Source of the DNA: Phoronis pallida
Taxonomy: Eukaryota; Phoronida; Phoronidae
DNA: 27,697 nt
Assembly (NCBI GenBank): GCA_028565715.1
Contig: JAOXYC010190910.1
Coordinates: 1-27,697 of the forward strand
Reading direction: 5' to 3'
Each line of letters begins with the position of its first letter. The stretch's first letter is position 1. Under the pieces are notes generated by a model, which ran no database searches, was not told the DNA's origin, and was given only the letters and a program-made list of their open reading frames with translations. Below are positions 10,401-18,212 of this stretch, piece after piece. The position numbers were made by a program, and so were the translations under genes.

Positions 10401-13400
10401 ATGGCTAATTATGAAACAATAACAAAACTTGAGCTCGACGTACCGAGAATAAGCCATTTGACTGTAAAGACATTGAGGTTTTCAGTGTTGAGAATAGTAT
10501 AGGGATCTTAAAATGTATTTCCAGTTACCTCATAACCCTTGCCATCATTTTTCTGCAGCAGTCTGAGACTTCCTTGAAGAAAATCACAACCTGTCTGGAT
10601 GACTTTAAGTTGAGGTTTCCATTCTGAATTTCTCAATGGCAAACACATATCGAAGACAATATTATCGGTAGCTGAAAATATCGCTACACCACAAGAACAG
10701 GTTTTAGTTGCACCACAGCTTCGTTGGAAAACATTTACCTGAAATTTCAAGGGTTCTTAGATACACTCACTCACTAATGTGTTCAAGACCAAGGTTTTTA
10801 TGTAAACCTCTGAATCTTTATTTTCTTCTTTACGTTTCACAAATAAGGCTGCTTGCATTCGCTCTGGGACACGGGTAATATAAATAAATGACAATTAGAA
10901 TTACAACCCCTTTTAAAAATGTGTTGGGAAAATAGGTCTTTGCAAAGAGTTTCAGATCAATGGATGACTTCACTATTCTATTAAGATTTTGTTTGTGCTA
11001 TAGAGTGTGGACAGGCTACTCTCCGTCCCCAAAAGACGAAAGCGATTATCGCTGTCCAGAATACACATATTTTGAAAGTCTACATGTATCTGGTGACTAG
11101 TTTTTAATTACACAACTCAAGTTAAAACTTGTGTTGTGTATGTCAACAACTAGTCATCGGATAGACTTTGAAAATGTATTTATTTAAACAGTTATAATCA
11201 TCGCTTTCGTCTTTTCCTGAACTTAAGATGGTATCCACCTTTTTAAAGCACAAACCAAATTTATTAGAATGATGTCAACCTTTGATCTGAAACTCTTTGC
11301 ACAAACTTATTTTTCTCGCCAATTATAGTGTGTTGCAATTTAAACTGTCATAGATAGATCGCCCGTCACTCTTGAAAATGCAAGCAGCCTTGTTTATGAA
11401 ACGTTGAGAAGAAAATAAAGACGGAGTTTTAAATTGAATCCTTGGTTCTGGAATGTCTACCGTTTCTGTGACCAAAAACAAACGTTATTAGATATACGGG
11501 ACATGTTCAAGTACTAGCTTATGCCATCACCAACGTTAAAAAAGTGCTGCTTAAACAATTTGGAATCCGCTCCAAGTCACGTTCTGCGTGCTCAAGTTCT
11601 TCTTATAATTCCGTTCAAAGTTGATACACGGAATTTCCAAGATACTTACAATGAGACAAGACAACGACATTTATATTACAAGGCATGAAAGAGGGCAGAT
11701 TACCCTTCATCATACATATAAATATATTAGTTTTTTCGTCTGTGTTACAAATTATTATGCTCATGCCACAAGTTATGTCGATGGTCCAATTTATTTCGTC
11801 GTAGGGCCTATATCTATTCCTACTGTATGGACATTTCTTTTTCTAATGCACAGATTGCATTACACAATTAGAGCATCCTACCTGAAAGGGTTGGCTCTTT
11901 TGCCTGTACAATATGTATTCACCTTCTTCCCGAAATAGGTATGAACTGAAAAATGCCATTGTGTAGATATTTTTTGCGTGCTTAATCATTGTGCTGTTTC
12001 AGGTCACGGACAAAGAAAGAATCTAAAGCTATCTGCCCATCATTTCACCATCACATTGGGTAGAACAAAGTTGCAATAAACGTAACAAGGTTCGATTTGA
12101 TGTAAAAAAACACAAAGAAATAAAGTAGGATCCTATGGCCTAAAGTAGTACTCTCGATTGTGTAAGAGTGTAATAAATGATGGAATATCTACGTACAACA
12201 CAAACCCCATGAACATGATAGTACTGTATTGTAGAACTCGTCAATCGTCAAAACAATAAGTAGAGGTGTCCTCCATAAACTTTACTTATGAATAATTTCA
12301 TTATGTACTTGTACTCAATGACACATTAAATGTTCAATTACAGTAACAATGTTTTGCTGCTATTTATACATATACTTACTGTCCGTCAAATGTTGTAATG
12401 AACGATCCCGGGAGAATCTCACATCTACTTTCACTAATTAATAAATCTTGGTCAACAACAGTAACCTGTTTAAGACAAAACAACCAACAACATTAATTGA
12501 AACAACGGTTTTGCTCAACCAATAATAATCATAATGAAAACCATAATAACTCGAACAATGTGTTGATGATGCATGTGATCATGCTGATGAGGATGATGAT
12601 GATGATTATTAACGCCATCCATTACAATTTCAAATACATAGATCAAGCATTGAAAAAAACTTAATGGATTTCAGTTTTCTGTGATTTTGTATTGAGCTTA
12701 TTCTGTACCAAATAGCTTTCCCAGCGCCATGATTGATAACACAACAAAAAAAAAACATATAATTTCCATTTGCAAGCACCAATTTGAATGACATGTATCA
12801 ATACCTCAAAGGACGTGTTGTATCCTTTCCAAGCATTATGTATTGACGACAATGGCTCTGTTGATAATCTTATTGTTGCCATCTGTTCTTTGTCATAGCG
12901 TCCATCCATGCTTGCAGCTATTTTGAAGTCCATACCTTTTTCCATATTGTGGGACTTTGGCTTGAATACCAGTTCACAGCTGTTCTCAATTGCAACCTGG
13001 GGAATTGAAGTACCATCCAAGCACGTCATCGGGTGCTGGTCAATTGATATGTCAATCTTGGCTTCACAATCATCATCGCAATTTGTAACAGGTATGATTG
13101 GGACTGTGGGTCTCATATTAAATTTTTTAACAGAATTCTCATTAAGATGGTAGCTCCAACCGTGAACAACAATGCCGGCGAAAAACGGTTTACTGTCCAT
13201 TCTTTTCGCCGACGGACCGTTGCTGTAACTTCCGTTTAAACTACAGAAGATCTGGAAAAAGATACATATGTTTGCATAATGTGATGCTCTTGGTTTATAC
13301 CAGTCACTATTCTTTTTAAAAATTACAAGCAATAGAAAAGACCGATCGCCAGCGTTGAAATTGTAAAATGCATATACATGTTTAGCTGATCACCTCATCA

Positions 13401-16317
13401 ATATTATAATATTGTACATTGTTTTATTGGTGAAATAAATATATTTAATTTCAAAATTTCAAATTTCATTTCATAATTAACAAACTCAGGGGTGTTGATT
13501 TCCAGAGCATTCAAATATCATTGTTCTCAAAGGCGGTTACAGATTCGTTTTCGAATCCACTTACTGACGTTATATTGTTTTCAGGTGTATATAATAAAAC
13601 ATTTAGAAAAAAAACAACGTTTTCTTATACATGTACCTCAAATCCTAAAGTCACTCCTTTATCTGCCCATTTGGACTCGTGAAGAATAGATATTCTTTGT
13701 CCGTTTTGCATCCTTTCGGTTGTCACTAGACGATCGTTAATGTACCAACCCACGTCAAATACAATAAACAAGTCTTCTTTGTCGAAGCTATTATTACAAT
13801 GGAATTGAATTTCGTTAGTATTTGGATCGTCCAGCCTCACACCTTCTTTCACCGATAATTGTGGAATAGGCGTGAACACGTCTGAAAAACAAAATAACAT
13901 TCAGTAACCATCTGACGAGGTCAGTATCAACTAGGATTTTACTTCAATAGTACACATAGTGGTTGGTTCAAAAAAAGGGGCCAGAACTGTGTTGCTTCAT
14001 ATCGTTAAAACTTCTTATCACGAAAACCTCCCAAAAATCATATAGTGGAGCGATGGTTTAATGTTCATCAAGTAGAACATATCCTTCCCAGATGACGTTT
14101 ATCTGGCAAAATCGACCGTGATCTGCATGTGCTTTTTCCGTTACCAACTGCAATTGCTTGACTAAGATGCAAACTTGACAACCAGTGCAATTACAGACTC
14201 TGCCTTAAACAATTTAAAGACTGCAAAAATTAGATAAGGGTTCTGACAATATTTGTCCCAGGGGACATGTTAAAAAAATCAGCTTGGTGTCACATTATTT
14301 TTTTTATTATAGAATGTATGACGCCATCTTTTTGACAGCTTTGAGTTGATTCAAATCTTAGAGCAACCGCATTCAACTCAACTATATATCAATAAGAAAA
14401 ATATATGGAAGACTTTTATGACAAATTAACTTCGCCAAATTAAAAAAAATTATAAATTCCATTTTAGACCATACCTCCACACACTGGGCTTGTAGCATTT
14501 AGTGGCAAACATTTCTGTGGCGTTTCTAAAAAATAAGAATGAATCGTCATATCACACATCTGTAAGAATTAGCCAATTATGGAAACATGCACTTTAGGAA
14601 CATCAATCGTAGCAAACATTTTGATTAAAATGATTCTTTCACAGTTGATTTTTTTTTTTTTTCTTTCACAGTTATTTTAAAATCTGGAATATATTGAGCA
14701 GTCAACCCAAAATAAAGGAAATAACTCTTTATGAACCACCAATTCATACCCTCACAAAGCAATCACAAAACAGATATCAATCTGACTGTTGGTTAATATA
14801 GTCAAATTGTAGGCGCTGGAAATCAAATCTCTGTAAAACCAGATATACAACATTGAGACATTACAAAAAATGTCTTGGGTAATTGTTGTATTTTATAAAC
14901 TAATCATAACAGAGGAAGCGTCTCACATGCAACTAGTGGTGGTATCGTAGCGTGTATCAAAATAACCAATATAAACTTACGATCTCCAATACAGTAGCCC
15001 ATGGGACAACCAGACGGTCTAAAAAGCTTGTATACCGAGTACGTTCCGCAGTTCTTCACCTCGATATCTTTAACAGATGAGCAACAATCCGTTTTGTTGC
15101 CTTCGCAGAATGAGCAAGGAAAGAACGAACTGATGGTACACACTTGCCTTGTAACGATGCCGTCCCCTGGGGCGGGATTGTCACCTGAACGAGAAAAGGC
15201 TAACAAGTTCGAGTCTAGACGTATGTTACTTTCCTTTTTAAAAATTATGAGGTGTTTGTTTATTCATAAATAGAATGCAAATGTCAAATTTTGGCGCGAA
15301 TACCTTGGTAATGAAGTGGTAATTGACTTCGAAACTAGCCAGAATACTACAGTATGATTTGAAACTATTGTTCTAAGAGAAAACGCTACGGTGCAATGCC
15401 CTTTGACTTTTATTCCTTTTTGCACTGAAAGTAAAATTATTTTGCTTTTTATACCAACACACAAATGTAGCAGCCATGCAAATTCCCTGACAAAGCACAA
15501 GTATAATTATTACACAATGTGTTTTCCATCGACAGAAATACCAAACTATGAACATAGTCCGTTTCGTTGAAATAATGAAATTTGAATATGTGTGTATTTT
15601 ATTTAGATGTTGTTTACGTGTACTCAGTTTGGGCCAAGCAAGTTATACATCCACGAACGTGTCTTACCTAACATCCACATGGTAAGCTTGGTACCGCAGT
15701 GGTATGTGGGAACACAATAATTCACCATGTCTGTTCCAGTACTGGCGTGGAAGTAGTACCAACCCTCATGTAAACTACGGTCACACATCACTGTACTGGT
15801 GGGTGTGGTAAGGTTTGCACTTCTATATGTCTCGCCGTCTATTTCAACTCTGTTCATTCTCTCACACGGGTCCACATCATTTGCTATTTATTAAAAAAAA
15901 ACAATGTAAAACTCAGTATGGCGACTCTAATTCAAAAGAATGATAATAGATATATACACAACTGACGCGATTAATCGCATAACTGCTTTTTAAGGAAAAG
16001 TGGAAAAGAATAATTCAGTTCTGCAGTTGTCTGCTATACTATTTTAGCAGGACTTGGCAGTCAGCACCTGACATGAACGCGTCATTTGCATATCATTTAA
16101 GATTGTACTGATATGAAAAAAGGCGTCTGTTATAATTTCAACGTATTTGCTGGTACATCACGGTTTCCTTGATCAGTTGCGATACATATATGTGTGAGCT
16201 ATTATCAATAACACAAATGTTTTGTAATGCTTATTCAAAAATACAATGCTTAAACAATTTACCTTGAGACAGGGCATAAAGAAATCCTAGAAACCAAAGA
16301 TGCGAAATCAGAACCAT
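1303..16317 (-). CDS. Gene A: VWDE-like transmembrane protein with SAM tail (20 exons, 3' partial)
   Basis: This is the whole coding span of gene A, with exons listed separately. Joined, the 20 exons give 3517 nt, which is 1172 codons plus one base, with no internal stop. Predicted order: signal peptide (residues 1-18), D8C module (about 24-157), Ig-like and beta-rich region (about 177-406), VWD domain (about 420-575), furin-type site RSRR (675-678), EGF module (808-834), IPT/TIG-like region (about 845-950), Ser/Thr-rich stalk (about 980-1030), transmembrane helix (about 1040-1061), basic juxtamembrane tail, and SAM domain start (from about 1134). The D8C-Ig-VWD-EGF order matches vertebrate VWDE. 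The transmembrane helix and SAM are not part of vertebrate VWDE as I know it. Topology should be type I with SAM in the cytosol. The last exon(s) lie left of the window. The gene is inferred from homology and splice phase, with no transcript evidence. Confidence 0.9.
1466..1625 (+). mobile_element. tRNA-derived SINE
   Basis: A Pol III A box (TGGTTTAGTGG, 1469-1479) and an exact B box (GGTTCGACTCC, 1513-1523) lie 33 bases apart, the spacing expected of a tRNA-like promoter. A non-tRNA body (GGATGAGCACGTCGGAGGCA and on) and an A-rich end near 1605-1613 follow. The cloverleaf arms do not pair as a functional tRNA. It is in the intron between gene A exons 19 and 20, opposite in orientation to the gene. 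The 3' limit is approximate. Confidence 0.75.
1737..1797. repeat. Near-perfect hairpin
   Basis: The left arm AGGTCGAGACGGCCTCTGGG and its exact complement pair, with an inner CTAGGA/TCCTAG stem and a four-base bulge. It is much richer in GC than the surrounding intron. Palindromic mini-element or hairpin RNA source; which of the two cannot be decided here. Confidence 0.8.
2296..2377 (-). CDS. Gene A exon 19: cytoplasmic linker
   Basis: 82 nt, phase 0 in and phase 1 out, 27 hydrophilic codons (VTEANNNERGPHDSRREW, then TSSNEVHIL). No domain is recognised. It is supported by the acceptor TTTCGAAG|GTT, the donor TTTTAG|GTATAA, an open frame in the required phase, and an exit phase that fits the SAM exon exactly. 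With no paralogous exon to compare, it is less certain than its neighbours. Confidence 0.65.
2621..2720 (-). CDS. Gene A exon 18: cytoplasmic juxtamembrane tail
   Basis: 100 nt, phase 2 in and phase 0 out. It encodes YRHFKYKREQ (strongly basic), then a Ser/Thr/Pro segment ending PQENPYEQ. The tyrosine with the next exon reads YEQV, a possible YxxPhi sorting or SH2-type site, which is inference only. The acceptor is TTTTAG|A and the donor GAACAA|GTAAGT. The phase fits exon 17 with an Arg codon split across the junction. Confidence 0.82.
2721..3220. repeat. Intron 17 of gene A: small palindrome and diverged direct repeat
   Basis: The intron between exons 17 and 18. A palindrome lies at about 2799-2835 (CGTACACAAAATTA with its complement around CGAGCTCTCG). 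Two diverged direct copies of about 65 bases, sharing CTGCAAACAGAGCT or TGCAAACAGAGCTCG, lie at about 2836-2900 and 2917-2985. No exon-like frame was found. Confidence 0.5.
3221..3332 (-). CDS. Gene A exon 17: transmembrane helix
   Basis: 112 nt, phase 1 in and phase 2 out. It encodes a 22-residue uninterrupted hydrophobic segment starting WVIALITLALVTCLTTA, followed at once by CKRSQLKAR, a basic stop-transfer. Together with the N-terminal signal peptide this predicts a type I membrane protein. The phase-1 start joins exon 16 exactly. The donor CTAG|GTTTGT is weaker than the others, and reading through it would add a few residues only if no stop follows. Vertebrate VWDE is not known to me to have this helix. 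Confidence 0.86.
3647..3854 (-). CDS. Gene A exon 16: truncated Cys module and mucin-like stalk
   Basis: 208 nt, phase 0 in and phase 1 out. It begins HQTCVVDGRC, matching the NVCIIDGLCY step of VWDE, but the Cys module then breaks off. About 45 residues rich in Ser, Thr and Pro follow (for example LTSTPLIPTTVS and TSPTPTQTSRTS), with one NAT sequon. This looks like an O-glycosylated stalk just outside a membrane. The acceptor is TTTTCAG|CAT and the donor TAAAG|GTAAAT. Confidence 0.85.
4040..4394. mobile_element. hAT-like MITE with 8-bp target duplication
   Basis: The element starts CAGGGGCGTAACTAGC and ends GCTAGCTACGCCC, giving imperfect terminal inverted repeats of about 14 bases. The same eight bases, TTGATATG, flank it at 4032-4039 and 4395-4402. 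An 8-bp duplication is the rule for hAT-type elements. There is a C-run near the right end and an internal diverged repeat (TTTTTGATGGAA..TACCAGT). It lies in the intron between gene A exons 15 and 16, 58 bases from exon 15. Confidence 0.85.
4453..4683 (-). CDS. Gene A exon 15: IPT/TIG-like region end
   Basis: 231 nt, 77 codons, phase 0 in and out. It contains VLCRLPEP and YSIVISNDG, then SAPLKFIAYDSAC and CTAGLDNPC. ISNDG....P..F..YD is typical of the last strands of IPT/TIG folds and matches ISNDG....P.ITVIYDGAC of vertebrate VWDE. The acceptor is TGTACAG|ATT and the donor TTGAAG|GTGAGT. Confidence 0.92.
4751..4846. repeat. 48-bp tandem duplication
   Basis: Two adjacent copies (4751-4798 and 4799-4846) of a 48-base unit beginning GAAAGTTTACAAATGCGTT, differing at only a couple of positions, in the intron between gene A exons 14 and 15. 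The high identity suggests a recent event. Confidence 0.9.
4937..5133 (-). CDS. Gene A exon 14: EGF second half and start of IPT/TIG-like region
   Basis: 197 nt, phase 1 in and phase 0 out. It encodes VCHCDAGYIGSDC, completing the six-Cys EGF motif C.C..GY.G..C. It then continues GLCDKQKYSC, VLVVGYNFIYSPNLTC, which resembles both VWDE (GFCDVQKYNC, VRVFGKGF) and the opening of an IPT/TIG fold (V.G.NF....L.C). The acceptor ATTACAG and donor AATCAG|GTATGT are strong. The exon lacks an internal Met and was found by phase and homology. Confidence 0.93.
5134..5940. other. Gene A intron 13, no feature seen
   Basis: 807 bases between exons 13 and 14. Open frames of 80-106 codons occur on the plus strand but show no Cys pattern, domain or splice logic, and I regard them as chance. 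No clear repeat was found. Confidence 0.5.
5941..6133 (-). CDS. Gene A exon 13: helical end and first half of EGF module
   Basis: 193 nt, phase 0 in and phase 1 out. It encodes LTDDFN, then LKQQCMQEL (gene B: IQNECMGEL), a short Pro/Gln linker, and VLCPNDCYGHGTC, the opening of an EGF-like domain (C...C....G.C). The EGF is completed in exon 14. The gene B counterpart (27251-27494) has a much longer Asn/Thr-rich linker at the same place. Confidence 0.93.
6465..6620 (-). CDS. Gene A exon 12: helical two-Cys segment
   Basis: 156 nt, exactly the length of gene B exon 26062-26217, phase 0 in and out. It encodes TEATARQYC, then SECSRIQFVDFVDKMEFC and SIK. The gene B exon has EQAKAFC, KTCGESLD, VDSC and DIK in register. 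In vertebrate VWDE the comparable stretch also precedes the first EGF. It has no upstream Met and was located by homology with the gene B exon. The acceptor is ATTTAG|AAC and the donor CAAG|GTATGT. Confidence 0.9.
6823..7108 (-). CDS. Gene A exon 11: post-VWD Cys-rich segment with furin-type site
   Basis: 286 nt, phase 2 in and phase 0 out. It contains FCDC, two further Cys, then KSCRSRRS followed by an acidic run (DDEDE). RSRR at about residues 675-678 fits the furin consensus R-X-K/R-R. Gene B has RKRR at the same place followed by an acidic stretch, and vertebrate VWDE also has a basic R-X-K-R site here. The protein may therefore be cut after the VWD half and perhaps stay disulphide linked, which is inference. 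The donor GTG|GTATGT is preferred over GCT|GTGGTA three bases earlier. Confidence 0.92.
7109..7972. other. Gene A intron 10, no feature seen
   Basis: 864 bases between exons 10 and 11. A small tandem TTAAGAGTTTAAGAGTTTAA is near 7309-7328. Nothing else is recognised. Confidence 0.5.
7973..8220 (-). CDS. Gene A exon 10: VWD domain C-terminal part (EGLCG)
   Basis: 248 nt, phase 0 in and phase 2 out. It encodes VYLPTGGYVEV, then LSVFIFPS and TEGLCGTFNKNCMDDL. EGLCG.FN.N..DD is the end signature of VWD domains, where Cys and acidic residues serve the disulphide core and calcium site in characterised members. The preceding intron is 2.3 kb, the longest in gene A. The donor CATTCAG|GTAAGT is strong. 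Confidence 0.95.
8503..8550. repeat. 48-bp palindrome, ACCGGGGATTTCCGAAAG family
   Basis: A 22-base arm starting CTACCGGGGATTTCCGAAAG, then a four-base loop AGCG, then the exact complement. A related sequence occurs at 22478-22520 in gene B. It lies in the 2.3-kb intron between exons 9 and 10. The remainder of that intron up to 10042 shows no clear feature. Confidence 0.88.
10043..10348. mobile_element. MITE with 24-bp perfect terminal inverted repeats
   Basis: CCCGTCGGAAGCGAAGGCAT (then GTCA) at 10043-10066 is exactly complemented at 10325-10348. The 306-base body has no coding capacity. No convincing target duplication is visible. It is in the gene A intron 9, about 180 bases from exon 9. 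Confidence 0.82.
10529..10738 (-). CDS. Gene A exon 9: VWD domain core
   Basis: 210 nt, phase 0 in and out. It encodes VNVFQRSCG, then TCSCGVAIFSATD and IVFDMC, equivalent to the VSCNCGFV and IVTFDMC of VWDE. The SCGVA/CNCGVA motif is shared with gene B. The acceptor ATTTCAG|GTAAAT and donor TATGAG|GTAACT give the next VWD exon in frame. Confidence 0.93.
10788..11446. mobile_element. Fold-back element of about 660 bp
   Basis: Two long diverged inverted arms meet near 11115. Matching landmarks on both sides: ACCAAGG at the ends, CTTTATTTTCTTCT, GGCTGCTTGCATT, AAGAGTTTCAGATCAA, AAAAGACGAAAGCGAT and a central ACAACTCAAGTT/AACTTGTGTTGT stem. It occupies over half of the gene A intron between exons 8 and 9. 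Confidence 0.87.
11882..11945 (-). CDS. Gene A exon 8: VWD domain, 64-nt micro-exon
   Basis: 64 nt, exactly the length of the gene B partner (22825-22888), phase 2 in and phase 0 out. It encodes EEGEYILYRQKSQPFQ, matching the VWD strand pattern G.Y.LY......F.V that follows TFDG. It is easy to overlook because it is only 21 codons, but joining exons 7, 8 and 9 in phase needs it. The acceptor is TTTTCAG|T and the donor TTCAG|GTAGGA. Confidence 0.9.
12380..12465 (-). CDS. Gene A exon 7: start of VWD domain
   Basis: 86 nt, phase 0 in and phase 2 out. It encodes VTVVDQD and ends SFITTFDG, the usual opening of a VWD domain (consensus D.H..TFDG). The short gene B partner (22350-22438) ends PHMTTFDG. 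The acceptor AAACAG|GTTAC and donor GGACA|GTAAGT are strong. Confidence 0.9.
12564..12608. repeat. GAT-type imperfect microsatellite
   Basis: An imperfect run of GAT/GATGAT units (GATGATGCATGTGATCATGC, then GATGAGGATGATGATGATGAT) in the intron between gene A exons 6 and 7. Confidence 0.7.
12805..13251 (-). CDS. Gene A exon 6: Ig-like end plus pre-VWD beta-rich domain
   Basis: 447 nt, phase 0 in and out, 149 residues. It starts IFCSLNG, supplying the second Ig-like Cys, passes KPFFAGI, which matches the FFAGI of VWDE, and continues through CDDDCEAKIDI and CLDG. In gene B the same stretch is two exons (21254-21340 and 21613-22035), with the intron falling just after the AGI motif. The acceptor is TTTCCAG|ATC and the donor TTTGAG|GTATTG. 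Confidence 0.93.
13637..13881 (-). CDS. Gene A exon 5: Ig-like domain, first part
   Basis: 245 nt, phase 1 in and phase 0 out. The exon encodes an extracellular beta-rich segment with IQFHC and, about 25 residues later, VGWYIND. This spacing resembles the B-strand Cys and C-strand Trp of an Ig fold. The gene B partner (20340-20653) has IQFHC and VNWYIKG at the same places. In vertebrate VWDE this region also lies between D8C and VWD. The domain assignment is by resemblance and no exact family is claimed. Confidence 0.9.
13882..14474. other. Gene A intron 4, no feature seen
   Basis: 593 bases of AT-rich intron between exons 4 and 5. No repeat, open frame or motif that I can support. Confidence 0.5.
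14475..14525 (-). CDS. Gene A exon 4: short linker micro-exon
   Basis: A 51-nt exon, phase 1 in and out, encoding TPQKCLPLNATSPVCG with two cysteines and one N-glycosylation sequon (NAT). It is found by position and phase and by its counterpart in gene B (20027-20089), which has the same two-Cys layout. The acceptor TTTTTTAG and donor GGAG|GTATGG are both good. Confidence 0.82.
14526..14980. other. Gene A intron 3, minor repeat only
   Basis: Between exons 3 and 4. CTTTCACAGTT occurs twice around a T-run near 14636-14674. Nothing else is recognised. Confidence 0.5.
14981..15184 (-). CDS. Gene A exon 3: second half of D8C module
   Basis: 204 nt, phase 1 in and phase 1 out. It contains GIVTRQVC, a CC pair (TDCC), IEVKNC, YSVYKL and a closing CPMGYC. 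These are the conserved second-half residues of the D8C domain, in which the paired Cys and the VKNC and C..YC motifs complete the disulphide set. The acceptor is TCGTTCAG|GTGAC and the donor AGATC|GTAAGT. Confidence 0.93.
15668..15883 (-). CDS. Gene A exon 2: first half of D8C module
   Basis: Phase 1 to phase 1, 216 nt, the same length as the matching gene B exon (18410-18625). It carries the D8C hallmarks CDRSLHEGWYYF, then NYCVPTYHCGTK and a Trp-containing end (MWMLG). These match the pattern seen in uromodulin, GP2, OIT3 and the N-terminus of VWDE: CD.SL..GWYRF, then CV...HCGT...W. The acceptor is AATAG|CA and the donor TTAG|GTAAGA. Confidence 0.93.
16263..16317 (-). CDS. Gene A exon 1: start codon and signal peptide
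   Basis: The ATG lies at 16317-16315 in a good Kozak context (A at -3, G at +4). The exon encodes a hydrophobic leader beginning MVLISHLWFLGFLYALSQ, a typical secretory signal peptide that directs the product to the ER. The donor CAAG|GTAAAT gives phase 1. Upstream on the minus strand a possible acceptor (TTCCAG at about 16366-16371) hints at a separate 5' UTR exon, which I cannot confirm. Confidence 0.88.
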
Positions 16318-18154
16318 TTTATTCTCCGTCGTCAAATCTTGTGTATCAACGGTCTTGTTATCACCTGGAATTGAAACATGAATTAGGTTATCTGCATGAT
16401 GGTACAGTTTGATTTACCTGTTAAACGTATGCATTGTGTTATCTGTAACTAACGGCAACGCTATCGCGATGACTGAGAGTATGTAAATGTGTTTTGCAAA
16501 ACTGTCTGTATCCATACAATTGTATTATTTTATTTCCCTTTAAGAGCAACACTGGTTACTGATGATTTCAAAAGTCAGTCACCTTGTGATCGAATCCACT
16601 AAATTTGTTCACCGGTCGATCAAAACGAAGGGGTCAAACGTGAATGATGTTTTTGTGAATCTTAGTAATTTTTATGACATACAGAAAATACAGTTGTTTT
16701 ATGTCCACAAAAATATATTTCCTGAATGTGAATAATTTTGGATCTAATTGGTTACGCTGATGATTTGAGTCACATGACTTTTCTAAAAAATCAATTTACA
16801 CGCATTTCAGAGCATAGGATCTACTTCATGGACATGGTTATTATTTTATTATAGTGTATTTTGCGTGTTGGTTGGACAAGGTCTAAGGAAGCAAAGGACT
16901 CTGGGGCAATCAATAAATCACAACGTATTAAAATGAGCACTCAAAATCTCTAAGTCAAAACATGTTGAAAAATAAGCCAACAAGAAATTAAAAATGCCAT
17001 TGTGCCGTGGAAAATTCGATCGAGTGGAATATTAAAACAACAGGAAGTACACAGCGAGCACTTACATGTACTTACATAAACATGTAAAACAGAGCTGCAA
17101 ATGTGTAAATATTCAATTTCATGTAAAAAACGTGAAATTCTTGGAATCAATTAACTGCTAACTATAATGTTCACATATATGTGTCAATATTAGGCGATTT
17201 TTATGAACACCCGATATAAGATTCCATGTTCGAATTGAGAAAAATTTCATGTGGGTGAGACGGGTCGAAAATTTGGTTTTCGAGAGTTTTATCATCATTT
17301 TAGCTTAATTAAATTATCAGTTACTTTCGTCCGGTTAACTAATTTCGTTCACATACGGGTACTTTGCTTGGAATTGGACAGTGTAAGTCCGAAACTTAAG
17401 TTGTAATGAAATTATACAAAACATTTTAAAATTGCATGAAATAAAACAGTTGGTTTATAGAATGATTGTTAATTTTACAGTCGTTCTTTATTTTACGGAC
17501 AAAAAATAACAGCCGAGTGTTTTCACTGAATAATCAATCTTGCATTTTAACGATTTACAGAGCACTCACCTCATTTTAATTGGTTAAAATAAGTACTTGT
17601 TGTTTTGTATCTTTATGGAACATTGAATTCACGTGCCTTTAATAAATTTTAAAGTTTAGTTCAAAACATTAGGAATTAAAGAACCCCAATATGTCCCATT
17701 TAACCAAAAATCCTAGAACGGTCAGCCGAGGAAAATTGGTTCAGATAATTTTCTACGAAGAAACGCTTAATGAGTACAAGTAGGCAACACTTTTTGACGG
17801 AATGACCACTCGCCATTAATATAAGCACTGTGTTGTGTTCTATAACTTCATGACGACTATTCGCCATGAATTTTAATAATATAGTGCTAATTGTGAAAGC
17901 GGTATTGACATGCTTTATTCTCAAAAAATATTCACTGAGTTCCACAAATTGCTGTGTATGTGTAATCATATTTATCTTCACTGGTTACAAAGTCTGACAC
18001 TCGAACATGACCATTCTGTCAGTGCGTTGGGGAAATGCCAAGTTGGTCGTCACGGGTAAATTTGTTTTCAACCAATCAGATTTCTTGTATTCGTAGCGTC
18101 TACATGTAGAGGAGATATCACTTCCCCGCGTCGAAATAATGTAACACTTTGAAG
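16318..18154. promoter_or_regulatory. Shared upstream region between divergent genes A and B
   Basis: About 1.8 kb lies between the two start codons and must contain both 5' UTRs and promoters. A CCAAT box (ACCAATCAG, 18071-18079) lies about 80 bases before the gene B ATG. A CCAAT in the gene A direction (ATTGG at about 16747-16751) and an AGTCACATGACT E-box/AP-1-like site (about 16769-16780) lie nearer gene A. No convincing TATA box or CpG-rich block was seen. No open frame here resembles an exon. Confidence 0.45.
18139..18144 (+). promoter_or_regulatory. Start-stop element (ATGTAA) before gene B ATG
   Basis: ATG followed directly by TAA, with the stop ending ten bases before the gene B start. 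Minimal start-stop uORFs can hold back ribosomes in known cases. Its relevance depends on the transcript including these bases, which is likely given the short distance but not shown. Confidence 0.4.
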
Positions 18155-18212
18155 ATGGGGAGTTTGTGTCTGACGTTATTTGCATTCTGTCTTACAATAA
18201 GCCTTGCAACAC
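18155..18212 (+). CDS. Gene B exon 1: start codon and signal peptide
   Basis: ATG at 18155 in good context (A at -3, G at +4). It encodes MGSLCLTLFAFCLTISLA, a clear signal peptide with a likely cut after SLA. The donor ACAC|GTACGT gives phase 1, the same as gene A exon 1. A start-stop ATGTAA sits 11 bases before this ATG. Confidence 0.88.

Noticed and set aside
11621-11938. 105-codon open frame on the plus strand
   Set aside because: It runs antisense over gene A exon 8, has no domain pattern and no splice or start support.
12908-13153. 81-codon open frame on the plus strand
   Set aside because: Antisense to gene A exon 6, whose frame, Cys pattern and splice sites are well supported.
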